Positions 35,082-44,373 of a DNA stretch of 64,000 nucleotides are shown here, piece after piece (position 1 is the stretch's first letter; each line of letters starts with the position of its first letter). The DNA comes from TMED14 sp003507115. GTDB lineage: Bacteria; Bacteroidota; Bacteroidia; Flavobacteriales; Schleiferiaceae. The stretch is from assembly GCA_943787925.1 (NCBI GenBank), contig CALSOH010000002.1:248001-312000 (forward strand), given 5' to 3'. Position numbers and translations under genes: made by a program. Under the pieces are notes generated by a model that saw only the letters and a list, made by a program, of their open reading frames with translations, was not told the DNA's origin and ran no database searches.

Positions 35082-36907
35082 ATCACTCCCGTCGGCAAAC
35101 GGTCAATCGAATTCGCGAATGGATTAACCTTCGCATTTACGACAGTAAAATCCCAGCGATACGTTTGTTGCGGTATTTGAGTGTTCCACTCTCTATTGCC
35201 GCCGTCATATCCTTGTTACTCAGTCATGGATTTGCGTTGGAACCCACCGAAAAGGAATGGGTGGACTATTTGCTCAAAACGACCATTGGCTTCTACATCT
35301 TGAAGTATGTGGTCGAATTCTTCTACTCCTTCTCCCCCCTACAGTATCTCAAAGATTCCCGCTGGGAAGGTCTGCTCATGGGCTACATGACGGTCAACAT
35401 CCTTTCCTTCAACCTCTTTGGGGTCGAAATTCTCTCCACGTTGGGAGGCTACCTCGGCTTAGAACAACTGGACGCCTTCTTTATGGTCTTCGTCCAAGCG
35501 TATTTCCTCCTTTTTGTCGCCTTAGAAATAGGCAAAGCCAGCCGTCTCTTGCCCCTGATCAAAGTGAGTCCTCCAGCCTTGTTAGTGAGCAGCTTCATTG
35601 TACTCATGATTGTCGGAACAGGACTGCTATGGATGCCCGAAATGACCAAGTCTGGGGAGGGCCTCAGCTTCAAAGAGGCCATTTTCACGTCCGTTTCCGC
35701 CGTTTCGGTGACCGGATTGAATATCATCGATATCGCCTCGACGTTGAGCTTTAAAGGGAAGTTTGTTTTGATGATCCTCATTCAATTGGGAGGACTGAAT
35801 TTCATCGCCTTCGCCTCCATTTTCGCCATGCTTGCCAATCCGGCGTTGGGCACGCGCTACAAGAGCTTGTTGCAAGCCAATTACAGCAGTGATTCCCTCG
35901 AGGGTTCGGTCAACCTCATCCGCGAAATCTTCCGATTCAGTTTCTTCTTTGAGCTGGGGGCCGCCGTCTTGCTCTTTTTCTCCTGGGGAGACTTCCCTTT
36001 TGCCCACATAGGGGATCGCATCTTCTTTAGTGTCTTTCACGCCATCAGTGCCTTTAACAATGCCGGATTTAGCCTATTGAGCGAGGGCATGACCCACCCA
36101 GCCTTGGCACACAATGTGCCTCTGATTCTCATCATCGGAGTGACCATTGTCCTCGGAGGCTTGGGATTCAGCACCATCCATGACTTATTCTCGACCCAAG
36201 CCTATGTGGCGCGGCGACGCAATCCATGGATCCATTTGAATGTGAATACCAAAATTGCTTTGTATGCGGCCTTGATCCTCATTCCATTGGGCACTCTCAT
36301 CTTTGGGGCCTTGGAATGGCATGGAACCCTATTTGGAATGGATCATGGGCATCGCATTTTAACCTCTCTTTTCCAATCTATCACGACGCGAACGGCCGGA
36401 TTTAACACCGTGGACTTTGGGGCCGTGGCGCTGCCTACGCTGCTCATTTTGATCGTCTTCATGTTTATCGGCGGCTCCTCTGGCTCGACGGCGGGGGGCA
36501 TCAAAACATCGACGTTTGCCCTCGTTTTTGTCAATGCCCTGGCTACCATCCGCGGTCGGAAGCGAGTCGAACTATTCCATTCCACCATTCCTGTGGAACT
36601 TCTCAACCTCGCCATGAGTGCCTTTTTATTTTCGGCGAGCTCCATCCTTCTTGGCATCTTCATGCTAACCATTACCGACGGCCATATTGGTCTGGCACGA
36701 CTGGCCTTTGAGGAAGTGAGTGCCTTTTGCACGGTGGGACTATCCACGGGCATAACTTCCGAATTGAGCACCTCGGGACAAACTATCTTAATGCTTTCTA
36801 TGTTAGTAGGGCGTGTAGGGACCATAACTTTGGCCTTCGCACTGACTAGTCGCAAGAAAGAATCCCACGAGTACACCTACCCCAAAGCCAACGTGCAGGT
36901 AGGATAA
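35078..36907 (+). CDS. TrkH/KtrB-family potassium transporter
   Basis: A 609-residue K+ (or Na+/K+) uptake channel. The four selectivity-filter repeats are recognisable: 'SVSAVSVTGLN', 'AISAFNNAGFSLL', 'ITTRTAGFNTV' and 'FCTVGLSTGI', each with the central Gly. 'FIGGSSGSTAGGIKTSTF' is the conserved loop of TM3M2. The N-terminus has an extra ~130 residues with additional membrane helices, as in many Bacteroidota homologs. TrkH needs a regulatory TrkA/KtrA RCK protein, and none is present in this window. Confidence 0.93.
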   Translation: MNHSRRQTVNRIREWINLRIYDSKIPAIRLLRYLSVPLSIAAVISLLLSHGFALEPTEKEWVDYLLKTTIGFYILKYVVEFFYSFSPLQYLKDSRWEGLLMGYMTVNILSFNLFGVEILSTLGGYLGLEQLDAFFMVFVQAYFLLFVALEIGKASRLLPLIKVSPPALLVSSFIVLMIVGTGLLWMPEMTKSGEGLSFKEAIFTSVSAVSVTGLNIIDIASTLSFKGKFVLMILIQLGGLNFIAFASIFAMLANPALGTRYKSLLQANYSSDSLEGSVNLIREIFRFSFFFELGAAVLLFFSWGDFPFAHIGDRIFFSVFHAISAFNNAGFSLLSEGMTHPALAHNVPLILIIGVTIVLGGLGFSTIHDLFSTQAYVARRRNPWIHLNVNTKIALYAALILIPLGTLIFGALEWHGTLFGMDHGHRILTSLFQSITTRTAGFNTVDFGAVALPTLLILIVFMFIGGSSGSTAGGIKTSTFALVFVNALATIRGRKRVELFHSTIPVELLNLAMSAFLFSASSILLGIFMLTITDGHIGLARLAFEEVSAFCTVGLSTGITSELSTSGQTILMLSMLVGRVGTITLAFALTSRKKESHEYTYPKANVQVG

Positions 36908-36917
36908 GCCCCCATCC

Positions 36918-37655
36918 ATGAACCCCGTCAAACCCTATAACGCTGAAGGCTCCAAAAAGGAGCAAGTTGCCCATATGTTCAATGCGATTTCGAAGCGCTA
37001 CGATGTGCTCAATCGCACCTTGTCGCTGGGAATTGACGTTTTGTGGCGTCGCCGTACCGTAGCGGCCGTGCGTAAAATGGGAGCCAAAGACATCCTAGAT
37101 GTGGCAACGGGGACGGCGGATCTAGCCATTGCCCTCCACCGCGGCATAGCCGGAAGCCGGGTTCAGGGCGTCGACATTTCCGCGGGTATGTTGGACGTGG
37201 GACGCGAAAAAATTACCCGGCGCGGCCTCGATCCCCATATCCCCTTGCATTTGGGCGACGGGGAATCCCTGCCCTTTGATGACGCCTCCTTCGACGCCGT
37301 GACCGTGGCCTTCGGGGTGCGGAATTTCGAACACCTCGAACAAGGATTGCGGGACATGAAACGGGTGCTTCGCCCCGGCGGCAGCTTGGCGGTATTAGAG
37401 TTTTCACAGCCCGAAAGCTTTCCTTTCCGGCCGCTGTATTTCTTCTATTTCAAGCACATCCTGCCCACCATCGGTACGTGGGTTTCTAAGGATTCCTCGG
37501 CCTACACCTACCTGCCTGCGAGCGTGGAGGCCTTCCCATATGGGGATGCCTTTGCCGAAAAGCTCAAAGAGGCGGGATTCACCCATGTCCAGATTCGCCC
37601 CCTCACCTTTGGCGTGGCAAGTTTATACGTGGCTCATACGGAGTCTACGACTTAA
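36918..37655 (+). CDS. ubiE: Demethylmenaquinone methyltransferase (UbiE/MenG)
   Basis: This enzyme transfers a methyl group from SAM to demethylmenaquinone in the last step of menaquinone synthesis. The 245-residue class I methyltransferase has 'MFNAISKRYDVLNRTLSLGID' (UbiE signature 1), 'DILDVATGTADLAI' (SAM motif I), 'VTVAFGVRNFEHLEQGLRDM' (signature 2) and 'RVLRPGGSLAVLEFS'. It is 13 nt from porT; ubiE-porT adjacency is frequent in Flavobacteriia. Confidence 0.96.
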   Translation: MNPVKPYNAEGSKKEQVAHMFNAISKRYDVLNRTLSLGIDVLWRRRTVAAVRKMGAKDILDVATGTADLAIALHRGIAGSRVQGVDISAGMLDVGREKITRRGLDPHIPLHLGDGESLPFDDASFDAVTVAFGVRNFEHLEQGLRDMKRVLRPGGSLAVLEFSQPESFPFRPLYFFYFKHILPTIGTWVSKDSSAYTYLPASVEAFPYGDAFAEKLKEAGFTHVQIRPLTFGVASLYVAHTESTT

Positions 37656-37668
37656 GCGTTTTAATCCT

Positions 37669-38355
37669 ATGCGTTCGTGGTTCTTTGCCCTGCTTATTAT
37701 CCTTCCCGGAGCACTCTGGGCCCAAGGGCAGAGCTTGAATTTACCCCGCTACGACCAAAAGCCTATTCATTTCGGCTTTATTCTGGGAACGAGCCAAATG
37801 GACTTCACTTACCGTCCGGGCACTACCTGGCCGAGTACCGTGTACGGCGTGGCCACCGGACCACAACTGGGTTACACCGTAGGCATCGTGAGCAACCTTC
37901 GCCTGAACGACAACATGGACCTGCGCTTTGTCCCCACCTATTCGGCGGGCGAGCGCAAGCTCTTCTTTGATGCCGTGGATCCCAGCGATGGCATGCGCAA
38001 AACGATCGAGCGGCGCATGGAGTCCTCCCTGGTCATCTTCCCCCTGGAATTCAAATGGAAAACCGACCGCATCGACAACCACCGATGGTATGTATTGGGA
38101 AGCGTCTACGGACAGCTTGATTTGGCCTCGAAAGCCAAGGTAGCGGACGACCGCATCTTCAAATTGCAGGTGGGCGAATTTGGGTATGAAGTGGCGGTAG
38201 GCATGGACTTGTACTTTGAGTACTTCAAGCTCTCTCCCCAGTTGCGCGCCACCTTTGGGCAAGGGAATCTTCGCGTGGACGATGGAACCGCCTACGCCCA
38301 AGCTTTGCCCGTGGTGCAGACCCGGACGATGGCCTGGATTTTCACTTTCGAATAA
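37669..38355 (+). CDS. porT: PorT family outer-membrane beta-barrel protein
   Basis: A 228-residue protein with a signal peptide ('RSWFFALLIILPGALWAQ') and an eight-strand-type outer-membrane barrel ('IHFGFILGTSQMDFTYRP', 'PQLGYTVGIVSNLRLNDNMDLRFVP', 'SLVIFPLEFKWK', ending 'TMAWIFTFE' with a terminal aromatic-acidic residue). PorT is required for type IX secretion in Porphyromonas and Flavobacterium. The assignment rests on domain type and the ubiE neighbour. Presence suggests the cell has a type IX system elsewhere. Confidence 0.8.
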   Translation: MRSWFFALLIILPGALWAQGQSLNLPRYDQKPIHFGFILGTSQMDFTYRPGTTWPSTVYGVATGPQLGYTVGIVSNLRLNDNMDLRFVPTYSAGERKLFFDAVDPSDGMRKTIERRMESSLVIFPLEFKWKTDRIDNHRWYVLGSVYGQLDLASKAKVADDRIFKLQVGEFGYEVAVGMDLYFEYFKLSPQLRATFGQGNLRVDDGTAYAQALPVVQTRTMAWIFTFE

Positions 38356-38364
38356 AGCGCGGGG

Positions 38365-39111
38365 CTAGTCCTGGCTCAAACAAGCATACAGGGCGATGGC
38401 GCCCGCCGTTCCCACATTTAAGCTTTCCGTCTTGCTCTGCGGTCCGCGAGGAATGGTGAGGATATGCTGCGCAGCTTCCGTCCATTGGGCCTCAGGGCCC
38501 TGTCCTTCATTCCCCAAGACCAAGGCGGCCGGGGCCTTTCGCGGGAGAGCCCCCGGGGCCTCGCCACCCAAATCAGCCACGTAAATACTTCGCCCTTCCG
38601 CATGAAAGCGCGCCAACAACTCCTCAGGCGTTCCATACACAAGCGGAACCCGGGAAATGGAGCCCATGGACCCCTGGATGACTTTGGGATTGAATACCTC
38701 CGCCGTACCCGGGGGTAGCGCCACGTAATCGACGCCAAACCAATCCGCCAGGCGCAGAAGGGTGCCGACATTTCCAGGGTCTTGCACCCGGTCCAAAACC
38801 AAAACCCAGCCCCCTTGCGTCGGCGTGAGGGATTTGTGGCCAAAGATGGCCAAGACGCCCTGGGGACTTTCCTGGGTGGATAATTCAGCTAGCTCGCGGG
38901 GGGGAATTTCGACGGCTTTTGGGTGGTCCGACATCGGCCCCTGCGGATTGCGATACAGGGTGATCAGGGGCCAGCCCTCCTCTAGGAATTCGGCGATGGC
39001 TTTGGGGGATTCGACGAGAAACTGCTCGGCCGTTTCGCGGCCTTTTTTGCGCCACAGGGCGCGCACCTGGCTGCGTTGATTTTTGGATAAGACCGAAGGG
39101 GAGGTTTGCAT
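38365..39111 (-). CDS. TrmH-family (SpoU) RNA methyltransferase
   Basis: A 248-residue SAM-dependent 2'-O-methyltransferase of the SPOUT class. An N-terminal substrate-binding domain ('FLVESPKAIAEFLEEGWPLIT') precedes the SpoU catalytic domain with motif 1 'VLDRVQDPGNVGTLLRLADW', motif 2 'ALVLGNEGQGPEAQW' and motif 3 'IPRGPQSKTESLNVGTAGAI'. It is likely to act on 23S rRNA or tRNA; the site is not predictable. I chose the ATG at 39111 over 39129, though both are possible. It is convergent with porT (9 nt apart) and divergent from rpe. Confidence 0.9.
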   Translation of the reverse strand: MQTSPSVLSKNQRSQVRALWRKKGRETAEQFLVESPKAIAEFLEEGWPLITLYRNPQGPMSDHPKAVEIPPRELAELSTQESPQGVLAIFGHKSLTPTQGGWVLVLDRVQDPGNVGTLLRLADWFGVDYVALPPGTAEVFNPKVIQGSMGSISRVPLVYGTPEELLARFHAEGRSIYVADLGGEAPGALPRKAPAALVLGNEGQGPEAQWTEAAQHILTIPRGPQSKTESLNVGTAGAIALYACLSQD

Positions 39112-39136
39112 GGGGCCAAGTTCGGTCAATTGGGCC

Positions 39137-39144
39137 TAATTTTG
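39137..39144 (+). promoter_or_regulatory. -7 promoter element TAATTTTG of rpe
   Basis: A perfect TAnnTTTG 16 nt upstream of the rpe ATG (39161), so this transcript would carry a short (~10 nt) leader, unlike the leaderless group. No clear -33 TTG was seen at 17-23 nt. Confidence 0.5.
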
Positions 39145-39160
39145 GCAAAAATCCCCAGCC

Positions 39161-39802
39161 ATGATTGCTCCCTCCGTCCTCTCCGCCGACTTTGCCAACC
39201 TCCAACGCGATGTGGAGATGATCAATGCCAGCGAGGCAGCTTGGTTTCACGTAGACATCATGGATGGCGTTTTTGTACCGAATTTATCCTTCGGCTTGCC
39301 GGTGGTGGAGGCCATCCACCGCCATGCGACGAAGCCCTTGGACGTGCACCTCATGATCGTCCAGCCCGAACGCTACATCCAAGAATTCAAGGCCGCCGGT
39401 GCCCATGTGCTCACCGTACACATCGAAGCCTCGACCCACCTCCACCGCACCCTCCAAGCCATTCGCGCGGAGGGCATGCTTGCCGGGGTGGCCCTGAACC
39501 CCCACACGCCCGTTTCGGCCGTTTCCGAAGTGCTCCACGACGCCGACCTCTTCTGCCTCATGAGTGTGAATCCTGGATTTGGCGGACAGTCCTTCATTCC
39601 ACAGACTTACGAGAAAGTGCGCCAACTGCGCCGCATGCTCGACGAAGCGGGAAGCGCAGCCAAAATTGAAATCGACGGCGGGGTCAATGCCCAAAATGCC
39701 GCTGACCTCAAAGCGGCGGGAGCCGACGTCCTGGTCGCGGGCAATGCCGTTTTCAAGGCCCCGGACCCCATTGGTATGATTGCCCAATTGCATGGCGCGT
39801 AA
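39161..39802 (+). CDS. rpe: Ribulose-phosphate 3-epimerase
   Basis: Interconverts ribulose-5-phosphate and xylulose-5-phosphate in the pentose phosphate pathway. The 213-residue TIM barrel begins 'MIAPSVLSADFANLQRDVEM' and has the metal-binding 'WFHVDIMDGVFVPNLSFG', 'LDVHLMI', 'LMSVNPGFGGQSFI' (phosphate loop) and 'IEIDGGVN'. Its stop overlaps the start of the TamL gene, so translation is coupled. Confidence 0.97.
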   Translation: MIAPSVLSADFANLQRDVEMINASEAAWFHVDIMDGVFVPNLSFGLPVVEAIHRHATKPLDVHLMIVQPERYIQEFKAAGAHVLTVHIEASTHLHRTLQAIRAEGMLAGVALNPHTPVSAVSEVLHDADLFCLMSVNPGFGGQSFIPQTYEKVRQLRRMLDEAGSAAKIEIDGGVNAQNAADLKAAGADVLVAGNAVFKAPDPIGMIAQLHGA

Positions 39803-41978
39803 TCACCTCCTCTCAGCGATTGGCCTCCTTGCCACCCTAGCGAGCTGCCAACCCCAAAAGCACCTAGATGACCCGTGGATACGGCGAGTTTTGGTCACCC
39901 TAGACCAACGCCCGACCGACGATGAAGCTTACACGGAAGTCCTCCAAATTCGGCCCAATACCAACGTATTTGGCACCTTTCCCTATGTCTGGCTCTACCA
40001 GCAAGCCCGACCTGGAAATTTCTCTGGCTATGCCAACTGGCTGCGGCGCATTGGGGAGCGACCCGTGTTGTGGGACTCCACCTTAGCGCAAAAAGACCTA
40101 GAACAACTCACACTTCGCCTCAAGCAGAAGGGCTATTTCTACCCGGAGGCATCCTATGACCTCCATACCTCCCGGCGCGGGGCGACCCTGACCTACTCCC
40201 TTGCTCCGGGCCAAATTACCACGGTTGCTTCTGTGGAGTACTTCAGCATGGGCCCGGGGGTCGAACCCTACCTTGAGGCTCTCCAATCAAGCAGCACCCT
40301 GCTTCAGGGCGAGACCCCCTTGCACATGGAGCATCTCGATGCGGAAAGACGACGGGTTTCTAGATTTTTACAAGAAAGGGGATTCTTTACGTTTGGCCCC
40401 GAGGCGGTGCATTTTGAGGTGGATACCCTGGGCAAACCTTTCGGGGCCGCGGTGACGGTTCGTTTGGACAACTGGATACGCAGCAGTGAGTATGGTACGG
40501 TCGAAGAACCACATCGAATCTGGATTGTCCGAAATGCCATGGGAAGCTGGCCCGCCTCGTTGTCACTCAATCCCACAGGGATAGAACGCCTGCCGTGGAT
40601 TCCTACGGGATTGCCTTTTCAAGCTTCCAAGGTGCAATCCAGTACATCCCAGCTGCGCCAAATCCCAGCGGTTCAATCCGGGCGTTGGCAATTCGCCATG
40701 GTGCAAGACTCCCTGGATGCCACCTTGAGTCTAGTTCCGGCCCCCCGGGTGGGCATCACCTGGAAGGGGGAAAGCACCGCCCTGTCGGGCATCTACGGCG
40801 TGCAGTCCAGCTTAGACCTTTTTGACAACAATCCTTGGGGTGGCCTCGAGCATGTGCACTTGACCTTGTCTGGCGGAGTTGGGGCGCAATGGGCAGACAG
40901 CTCCGCCTTGTTCAATACCTACTTTTTGGACCTGGAATCTGGCATCCAATGGCCAGGCATTTGGGGTTGGAATGATGCCCCAGTCCAAACCGCCTCTACC
41001 CGAGTTAGCCTGTCTTTAGGTCGCCAATACCGGCGGGAATTTGACCGATTGGCCATTCGTGCCGCCATGAATTACCTATGGACGGATCGAGAAGGAGGAC
41101 AGTGGGAATTGAGCCCTACCGACCTGACCTATATCGACCTGCGCCAAATCGACAGCACCTTTTACCAAGCCCTCTCCATCAAGTCAGGTTTCCAGGACGT
41201 CCTGCTCCTCGGACCGCGGCTTCGCATTGTTCGGCCCTCTGTGCAGCGTGGACGGTGGGAGCGCAGGACGGAATGGACCATGGAAACCTCTGGGATATTG
41301 ACCGACCTCGTGGCCCGAGGACTCCATCCTCAAGGGGCAGAAATTCGGACGGTGGGTCAAGTTCCCTACGCTCACTATCTCCGCGCCAAACTGGATATGC
41401 GCTGGCTGTACCGTGGAACCAAACACCGAGATTGGGCCCTGCGCACGGTCGTTGGCGAACTATTTACCCTCCAAAACACCCCCGGTTTGCCCCCCTTTGA
41501 GCGCGCCTTTTTTGCGGGTGGAAGTAATGATTTACGGGGATGGATCAATTTTCGATTGGGGCCCGGGGCCTTGCCATTGGCCGTCTTTGATAGTACCGGT
41601 TACCTCGGTTCGGGTACCCGAAAACTTTTAGTTCAAAGTGAATACCGCTTTCCCCTGACGGGGAGTCTTTCAGGAGCCCTCTTCAGCGATGCGGGAAATA
41701 CTTGGTTGACCGCCCGGAATGTCGAGCAATCAGCCAATCCCATGCTGCAGAATCCGAGTATTCAAGAACGGGTGGTCTTTCATCCGGCCCGCATACTCGA
41801 ACAAAGTGCTTGGGATGCGGGGCTCGGACTGCGCTACGACCTGGACTTTTTTGTGATTCGGGTCGATTGGGGGTTCCAGCTCTACGATCCCCGACGCCTT
41901 GGCGACCAACCCTGGTTCCGCATTGGTGATTGGAGCCAGCGGAGCACCTTGAATTTCGGCCTAGGGATGCCTTTTTAA
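39792..41978 (+). CDS. BamA/TamA-family outer membrane lipoprotein (TamL-like)
   Basis: A 728-residue Omp85-superfamily protein. A lipobox 'LATLASC' (Cys about residue 19) makes it a lipoprotein. POTRA-like repeats follow (roughly residues 30-260, e.g. 'LTLRLKQKGYFYPEASYDL'), and a 16-strand barrel occupies the C-terminal half. The barrel has the family hallmarks 'PFERAFFAGGSNDLRGW' (VRGF/Y-like 'LRGW' loop) and ends 'LNFGLGMPF' with a terminal Phe. In Bacteroidota such lipoproteins pair with TamB for outer-membrane assembly. TamB is normally adjacent but is not seen here. Confidence 0.85.
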   Translation: MARNHLLSAIGLLATLASCQPQKHLDDPWIRRVLVTLDQRPTDDEAYTEVLQIRPNTNVFGTFPYVWLYQQARPGNFSGYANWLRRIGERPVLWDSTLAQKDLEQLTLRLKQKGYFYPEASYDLHTSRRGATLTYSLAPGQITTVASVEYFSMGPGVEPYLEALQSSSTLLQGETPLHMEHLDAERRRVSRFLQERGFFTFGPEAVHFEVDTLGKPFGAAVTVRLDNWIRSSEYGTVEEPHRIWIVRNAMGSWPASLSLNPTGIERLPWIPTGLPFQASKVQSSTSQLRQIPAVQSGRWQFAMVQDSLDATLSLVPAPRVGITWKGESTALSGIYGVQSSLDLFDNNPWGGLEHVHLTLSGGVGAQWADSSALFNTYFLDLESGIQWPGIWGWNDAPVQTASTRVSLSLGRQYRREFDRLAIRAAMNYLWTDREGGQWELSPTDLTYIDLRQIDSTFYQALSIKSGFQDVLLLGPRLRIVRPSVQRGRWERRTEWTMETSGILTDLVARGLHPQGAEIRTVGQVPYAHYLRAKLDMRWLYRGTKHRDWALRTVVGELFTLQNTPGLPPFERAFFAGGSNDLRGWINFRLGPGALPLAVFDSTGYLGSGTRKLLVQSEYRFPLTGSLSGALFSDAGNTWLTARNVEQSANPMLQNPSIQERVVFHPARILEQSAWDAGLGLRYDLDFFVIRVDWGFQLYDPRRLGDQPWFRIGDWSQRSTLNFGLGMPF

Positions 41979-42025
41979 CGACCATTTTGAGGCATTTTTT
42001 GCACGGTCAAATCAAAGAAAAGGCC

Positions 42026-42033
42026 TAGGTTTG
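42026..42033 (+). promoter_or_regulatory. -7 promoter element TAGGTTTG of the aldolase gene
   Basis: A perfect TAnnTTTG 30 nt before the aldolase ATG at 42064. A TTG at 41999-42001 could be the -33 element with a slightly long 24-nt spacer. Confidence 0.5.
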
Positions 42034-42063
42034 CAATTCGTATTCTTCTAATTGTTCAGACCT

Positions 42064-43122
42064 ATGGCCTCAGAGCGCGTCATGACCCTCCTCGGCGACC
42101 AAGCCGAATACCTCCTCAACCACAAAGCCACTGCGATCCCGAAAGAAAGCCTCCACTTGCCCTCGGGCAATTTTGTCGACGAGCACTTCAAAGACAGTAA
42201 TCGCTCTATTCCCACATTGCGTTCCCTACAGCAACTCTATGGGAATGGCCGCTTGGCGAACACGGGGTACATGAGCATTTTGCCCATTGACCAAGGCATC
42301 GAACACTCGGCGGGCGCGAGCTTTTCGCCCAACCCTTTATATTTTGACCCCGAGAACATTGTGAAGTTGGCCTTGGATGCCGGTTGTAATGCCGTCGCCT
42401 CCACCTTTGGCGTGTTGGCCTCAGTGAGCCGCAAATACGCACACAAGATTCCCTTCGTCGTCAAGATCAACCACAACGAATTCTTGTCCTACCCGAACCA
42501 ATATGACCAAACCATGTACGGATCCGTAGAGGATGCTTGGAACATGGGCGCTGTAGCTGTAGGGGCTACCGTCTATTTTGGCGCTGAAGAGTCGCGCCGT
42601 CAGCTGCTGGAGGTATCCGAGGCATTTGAGCGTGCACGCGAACTAGGCATGGCCACCATCTTATGGTGCTACACCCGCAACAATGGATTCAAGCAAGATG
42701 GTGTGGACTACCACACCTCCGCTGACTTGACTGGCCAAGCCAACCACTTGGGCGTCACGATCCAAGCCGACATCATCAAGCAGAAATTGCCCACCAATAA
42801 CGGCGGCTACCTCGCGACCAAGCACGGAAAAACGCATGCCAACGTCTACGAGAAAATGTCCACCGACCACCCCATCGATTTGACTCGCTACCAAGTGGCC
42901 AACTGCTACATGGGTAAAATTGGTTTGATCAACTCGGGTGGTGAATCCAAGGGCGCCAGCGATTTGGCCGAGTCTGTGGCTACGGCCGTCATCAACAAGC
43001 GCGCCGGTGGCCAAGGCCTCATCCTGGGCCGCAAAGCCTTCCAACGCGACAGGAAAGAAGGGGTAGCCTTGTTGCAAGCTGTTCAAGACATATACCTCGA
43101 TTCTAGCATCACCATCGCCTAA
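42064..43122 (+). CDS. fbaB: Class I fructose-bisphosphate aldolase (DhnA/FbaB type)
   Basis: Cleaves or forms fructose-1,6-bisphosphate in glycolysis/gluconeogenesis through a lysine Schiff base. The 352-residue protein shows 'GYMSILPIDQGIEHSAGASF', 'LALDAGCNAVASTFGVL', 'IPFVVKINHNEFLSYPN' (likely Schiff-base Lys region), 'AVAVGATVYFGAEESRRQL' and 'GGESKGASDLAESVATAV'. The archaeal-type class I family is the one seen in Bacteroidota. I chose the ATG at 42064. It ends 11 nt before accD. Confidence 0.93.
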   Translation: MASERVMTLLGDQAEYLLNHKATAIPKESLHLPSGNFVDEHFKDSNRSIPTLRSLQQLYGNGRLANTGYMSILPIDQGIEHSAGASFSPNPLYFDPENIVKLALDAGCNAVASTFGVLASVSRKYAHKIPFVVKINHNEFLSYPNQYDQTMYGSVEDAWNMGAVAVGATVYFGAEESRRQLLEVSEAFERARELGMATILWCYTRNNGFKQDGVDYHTSADLTGQANHLGVTIQADIIKQKLPTNNGGYLATKHGKTHANVYEKMSTDHPIDLTRYQVANCYMGKIGLINSGGESKGASDLAESVATAVINKRAGGQGLILGRKAFQRDRKEGVALLQAVQDIYLDSSITIA

Positions 43123-43133
43123 CCCCTCAACGC

Positions 43134-44009
43134 ATGTCCACGGATTGGTTTCACAGACAAGAAGCCGGGATTACCACCCCGACCCACGATAAAAAAGAGA
43201 CCCCAGATGGCTTGTGGCACGGGTGCCCCAAGTGCAAGGTGATTGTTTCAGCTGAGGACCACGCCCACAATGTTTGGGTCTGCGGCAACTGCGGATTCCA
43301 CAACGGCATTGACGCACAGGAGTATTTTTCCTTCCTTTTCGACGGAGGCGTATACACCGAACTCGATGCCGGCATGGTTTCTAAGGATCCCTTGAAGTTT
43401 GAGGACACGAAAAAATACACGGACCGACTCAAAGCCACCCGCGCCAAAACCGGCTTGGACGATGCCTTGACGTCCGGGACAGGCACCATGAACGGGATTC
43501 CCGTGGCGATCGCAGCCATGAACTTCAAGTTTATTGGCGGATCTATGGGTTCCGTGGTGGGGGAAAAAATCGCCCGCACCATTGACTACAGCCTAAAGCA
43601 CCGGATTCCCTTCATCATGATTTCCAAATCGGGGGGCGCCCGCATGATGGAAGCGGCCTTTTCATTGATGCAAATGGCGAAAACCTCTGCGAAGCTGGCC
43701 CTGCTGGATGAAGCAGGTATTCCCTACATCAGCTTACTGACCGACCCCACCACCGGCGGGGTGACGGCTTCCTATGCCATGTTGGGGGATATCAACATTG
43801 CGGAACCAGGTGCGCTCATCGGCTTTGCCGGCCCTCGCGTCGTCAAGGAAACGATTGGCAAGGACCTACCAGAAGGCTTCCAGACGAGTGAATTTGTGAA
43901 GGAGCATGGCTTCTTGGACTTCATTGTCGAACGGAAGCACCTCAAGGAGCGCATGAGCCAATGGCTGCGTTTTGTGGGGAATCTCCCCGCTCCTGTGAAA
44001 GCAGAATAA
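43134..44009 (+). CDS. accD: Acetyl-CoA carboxylase carboxyltransferase subunit beta
   Basis: AccD, with AccA, transfers the carboxyl group from carboxybiotin to acetyl-CoA in fatty-acid synthesis. The 291-residue protein has an N-terminal zinc ribbon ('CPKC' near residue 25 and 'CGNC' near 45), then 'YTDRLKATRAKTGLDDALTSG', 'FKFIGGSMGSVVGEK', 'SKSGGARMMEAAFSLMQMAK' and 'LLTDPTTGGVTASYAMLGD', the crotonase-fold CoA-binding core. The accD-rpsO order places the rpsO promoter just after its stop. Confidence 0.97.
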   Translation: MSTDWFHRQEAGITTPTHDKKETPDGLWHGCPKCKVIVSAEDHAHNVWVCGNCGFHNGIDAQEYFSFLFDGGVYTELDAGMVSKDPLKFEDTKKYTDRLKATRAKTGLDDALTSGTGTMNGIPVAIAAMNFKFIGGSMGSVVGEKIARTIDYSLKHRIPFIMISKSGGARMMEAAFSLMQMAKTSAKLALLDEAGIPYISLLTDPTTGGVTASYAMLGDINIAEPGALIGFAGPRVVKETIGKDLPEGFQTSEFVKEHGFLDFIVERKHLKERMSQWLRFVGNLPAPVKAE

Positions 44010-44017
44010 ATTATTTG

Positions 44018-44025
44018 TACTTTTG
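44018..44025 (+). promoter_or_regulatory. -7 promoter element TACTTTTG of rpsO
   Basis: A perfect TAnnTTTG 48 nt before the rpsO ATG, giving rpsO an unusually long leader (~40 nt) for this window. That leader could carry S15 autoregulation, as in other bacteria, but no specific structure was verified. Confidence 0.5.
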
Positions 44026-44073
44026 CCCTCCCGAAAGTCGGGCATACAGCACAACCATCTAAGTGATCTAGGC

Positions 44074-44343
44074 ATGTATCTAAACACTGAAAAGAAGCGC
44101 GAAATTTTTGCGCAACACGGCAAAGGCCCCGAAGATACGGGCACTGCCGAAGGGCAAATCGCCCTCTTCACCTACCGCATCAGCCATTTGACTGAGCACC
44201 TCAAGAAGAACCGCAAGGACCACAACACGGAGCGTTCACTCATTCGTTTGGTCGGAAAGCGTCGTAGTCTTCTGAACCACCTTCAAAAAACGGAGATCGC
44301 CCGCTACCGTGCGATTATCGAAAAACTAGGACTCCGCAAATAA
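44074..44343 (+). CDS. rpsO: 30S ribosomal protein S15
   Basis: An 89-residue helical protein that binds 16S rRNA helices 20-22 early in 30S assembly. 'TGTAEGQIALFTYRISHLTEHLKKN' (shown in part: GTAEGQIALFTYRISHLTEH) and 'DHNTERSLIRLVGKRRSLLN', then 'RYRAIIEKLGLRK', are the family signature. The start at 44074 gives the standard length. It is followed by a hairpin and then pnp, the classic rpsO-pnp pairing. Confidence 0.97.
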   Translation: MYLNTEKKREIFAQHGKGPEDTGTAEGQIALFTYRISHLTEHLKKNRKDHNTERSLIRLVGKRRSLLNHLQKTEIARYRAIIEKLGLRK

Positions 44344-44373
44344 GCGTGAGTTTCCACTAGCGGAATCATATAG

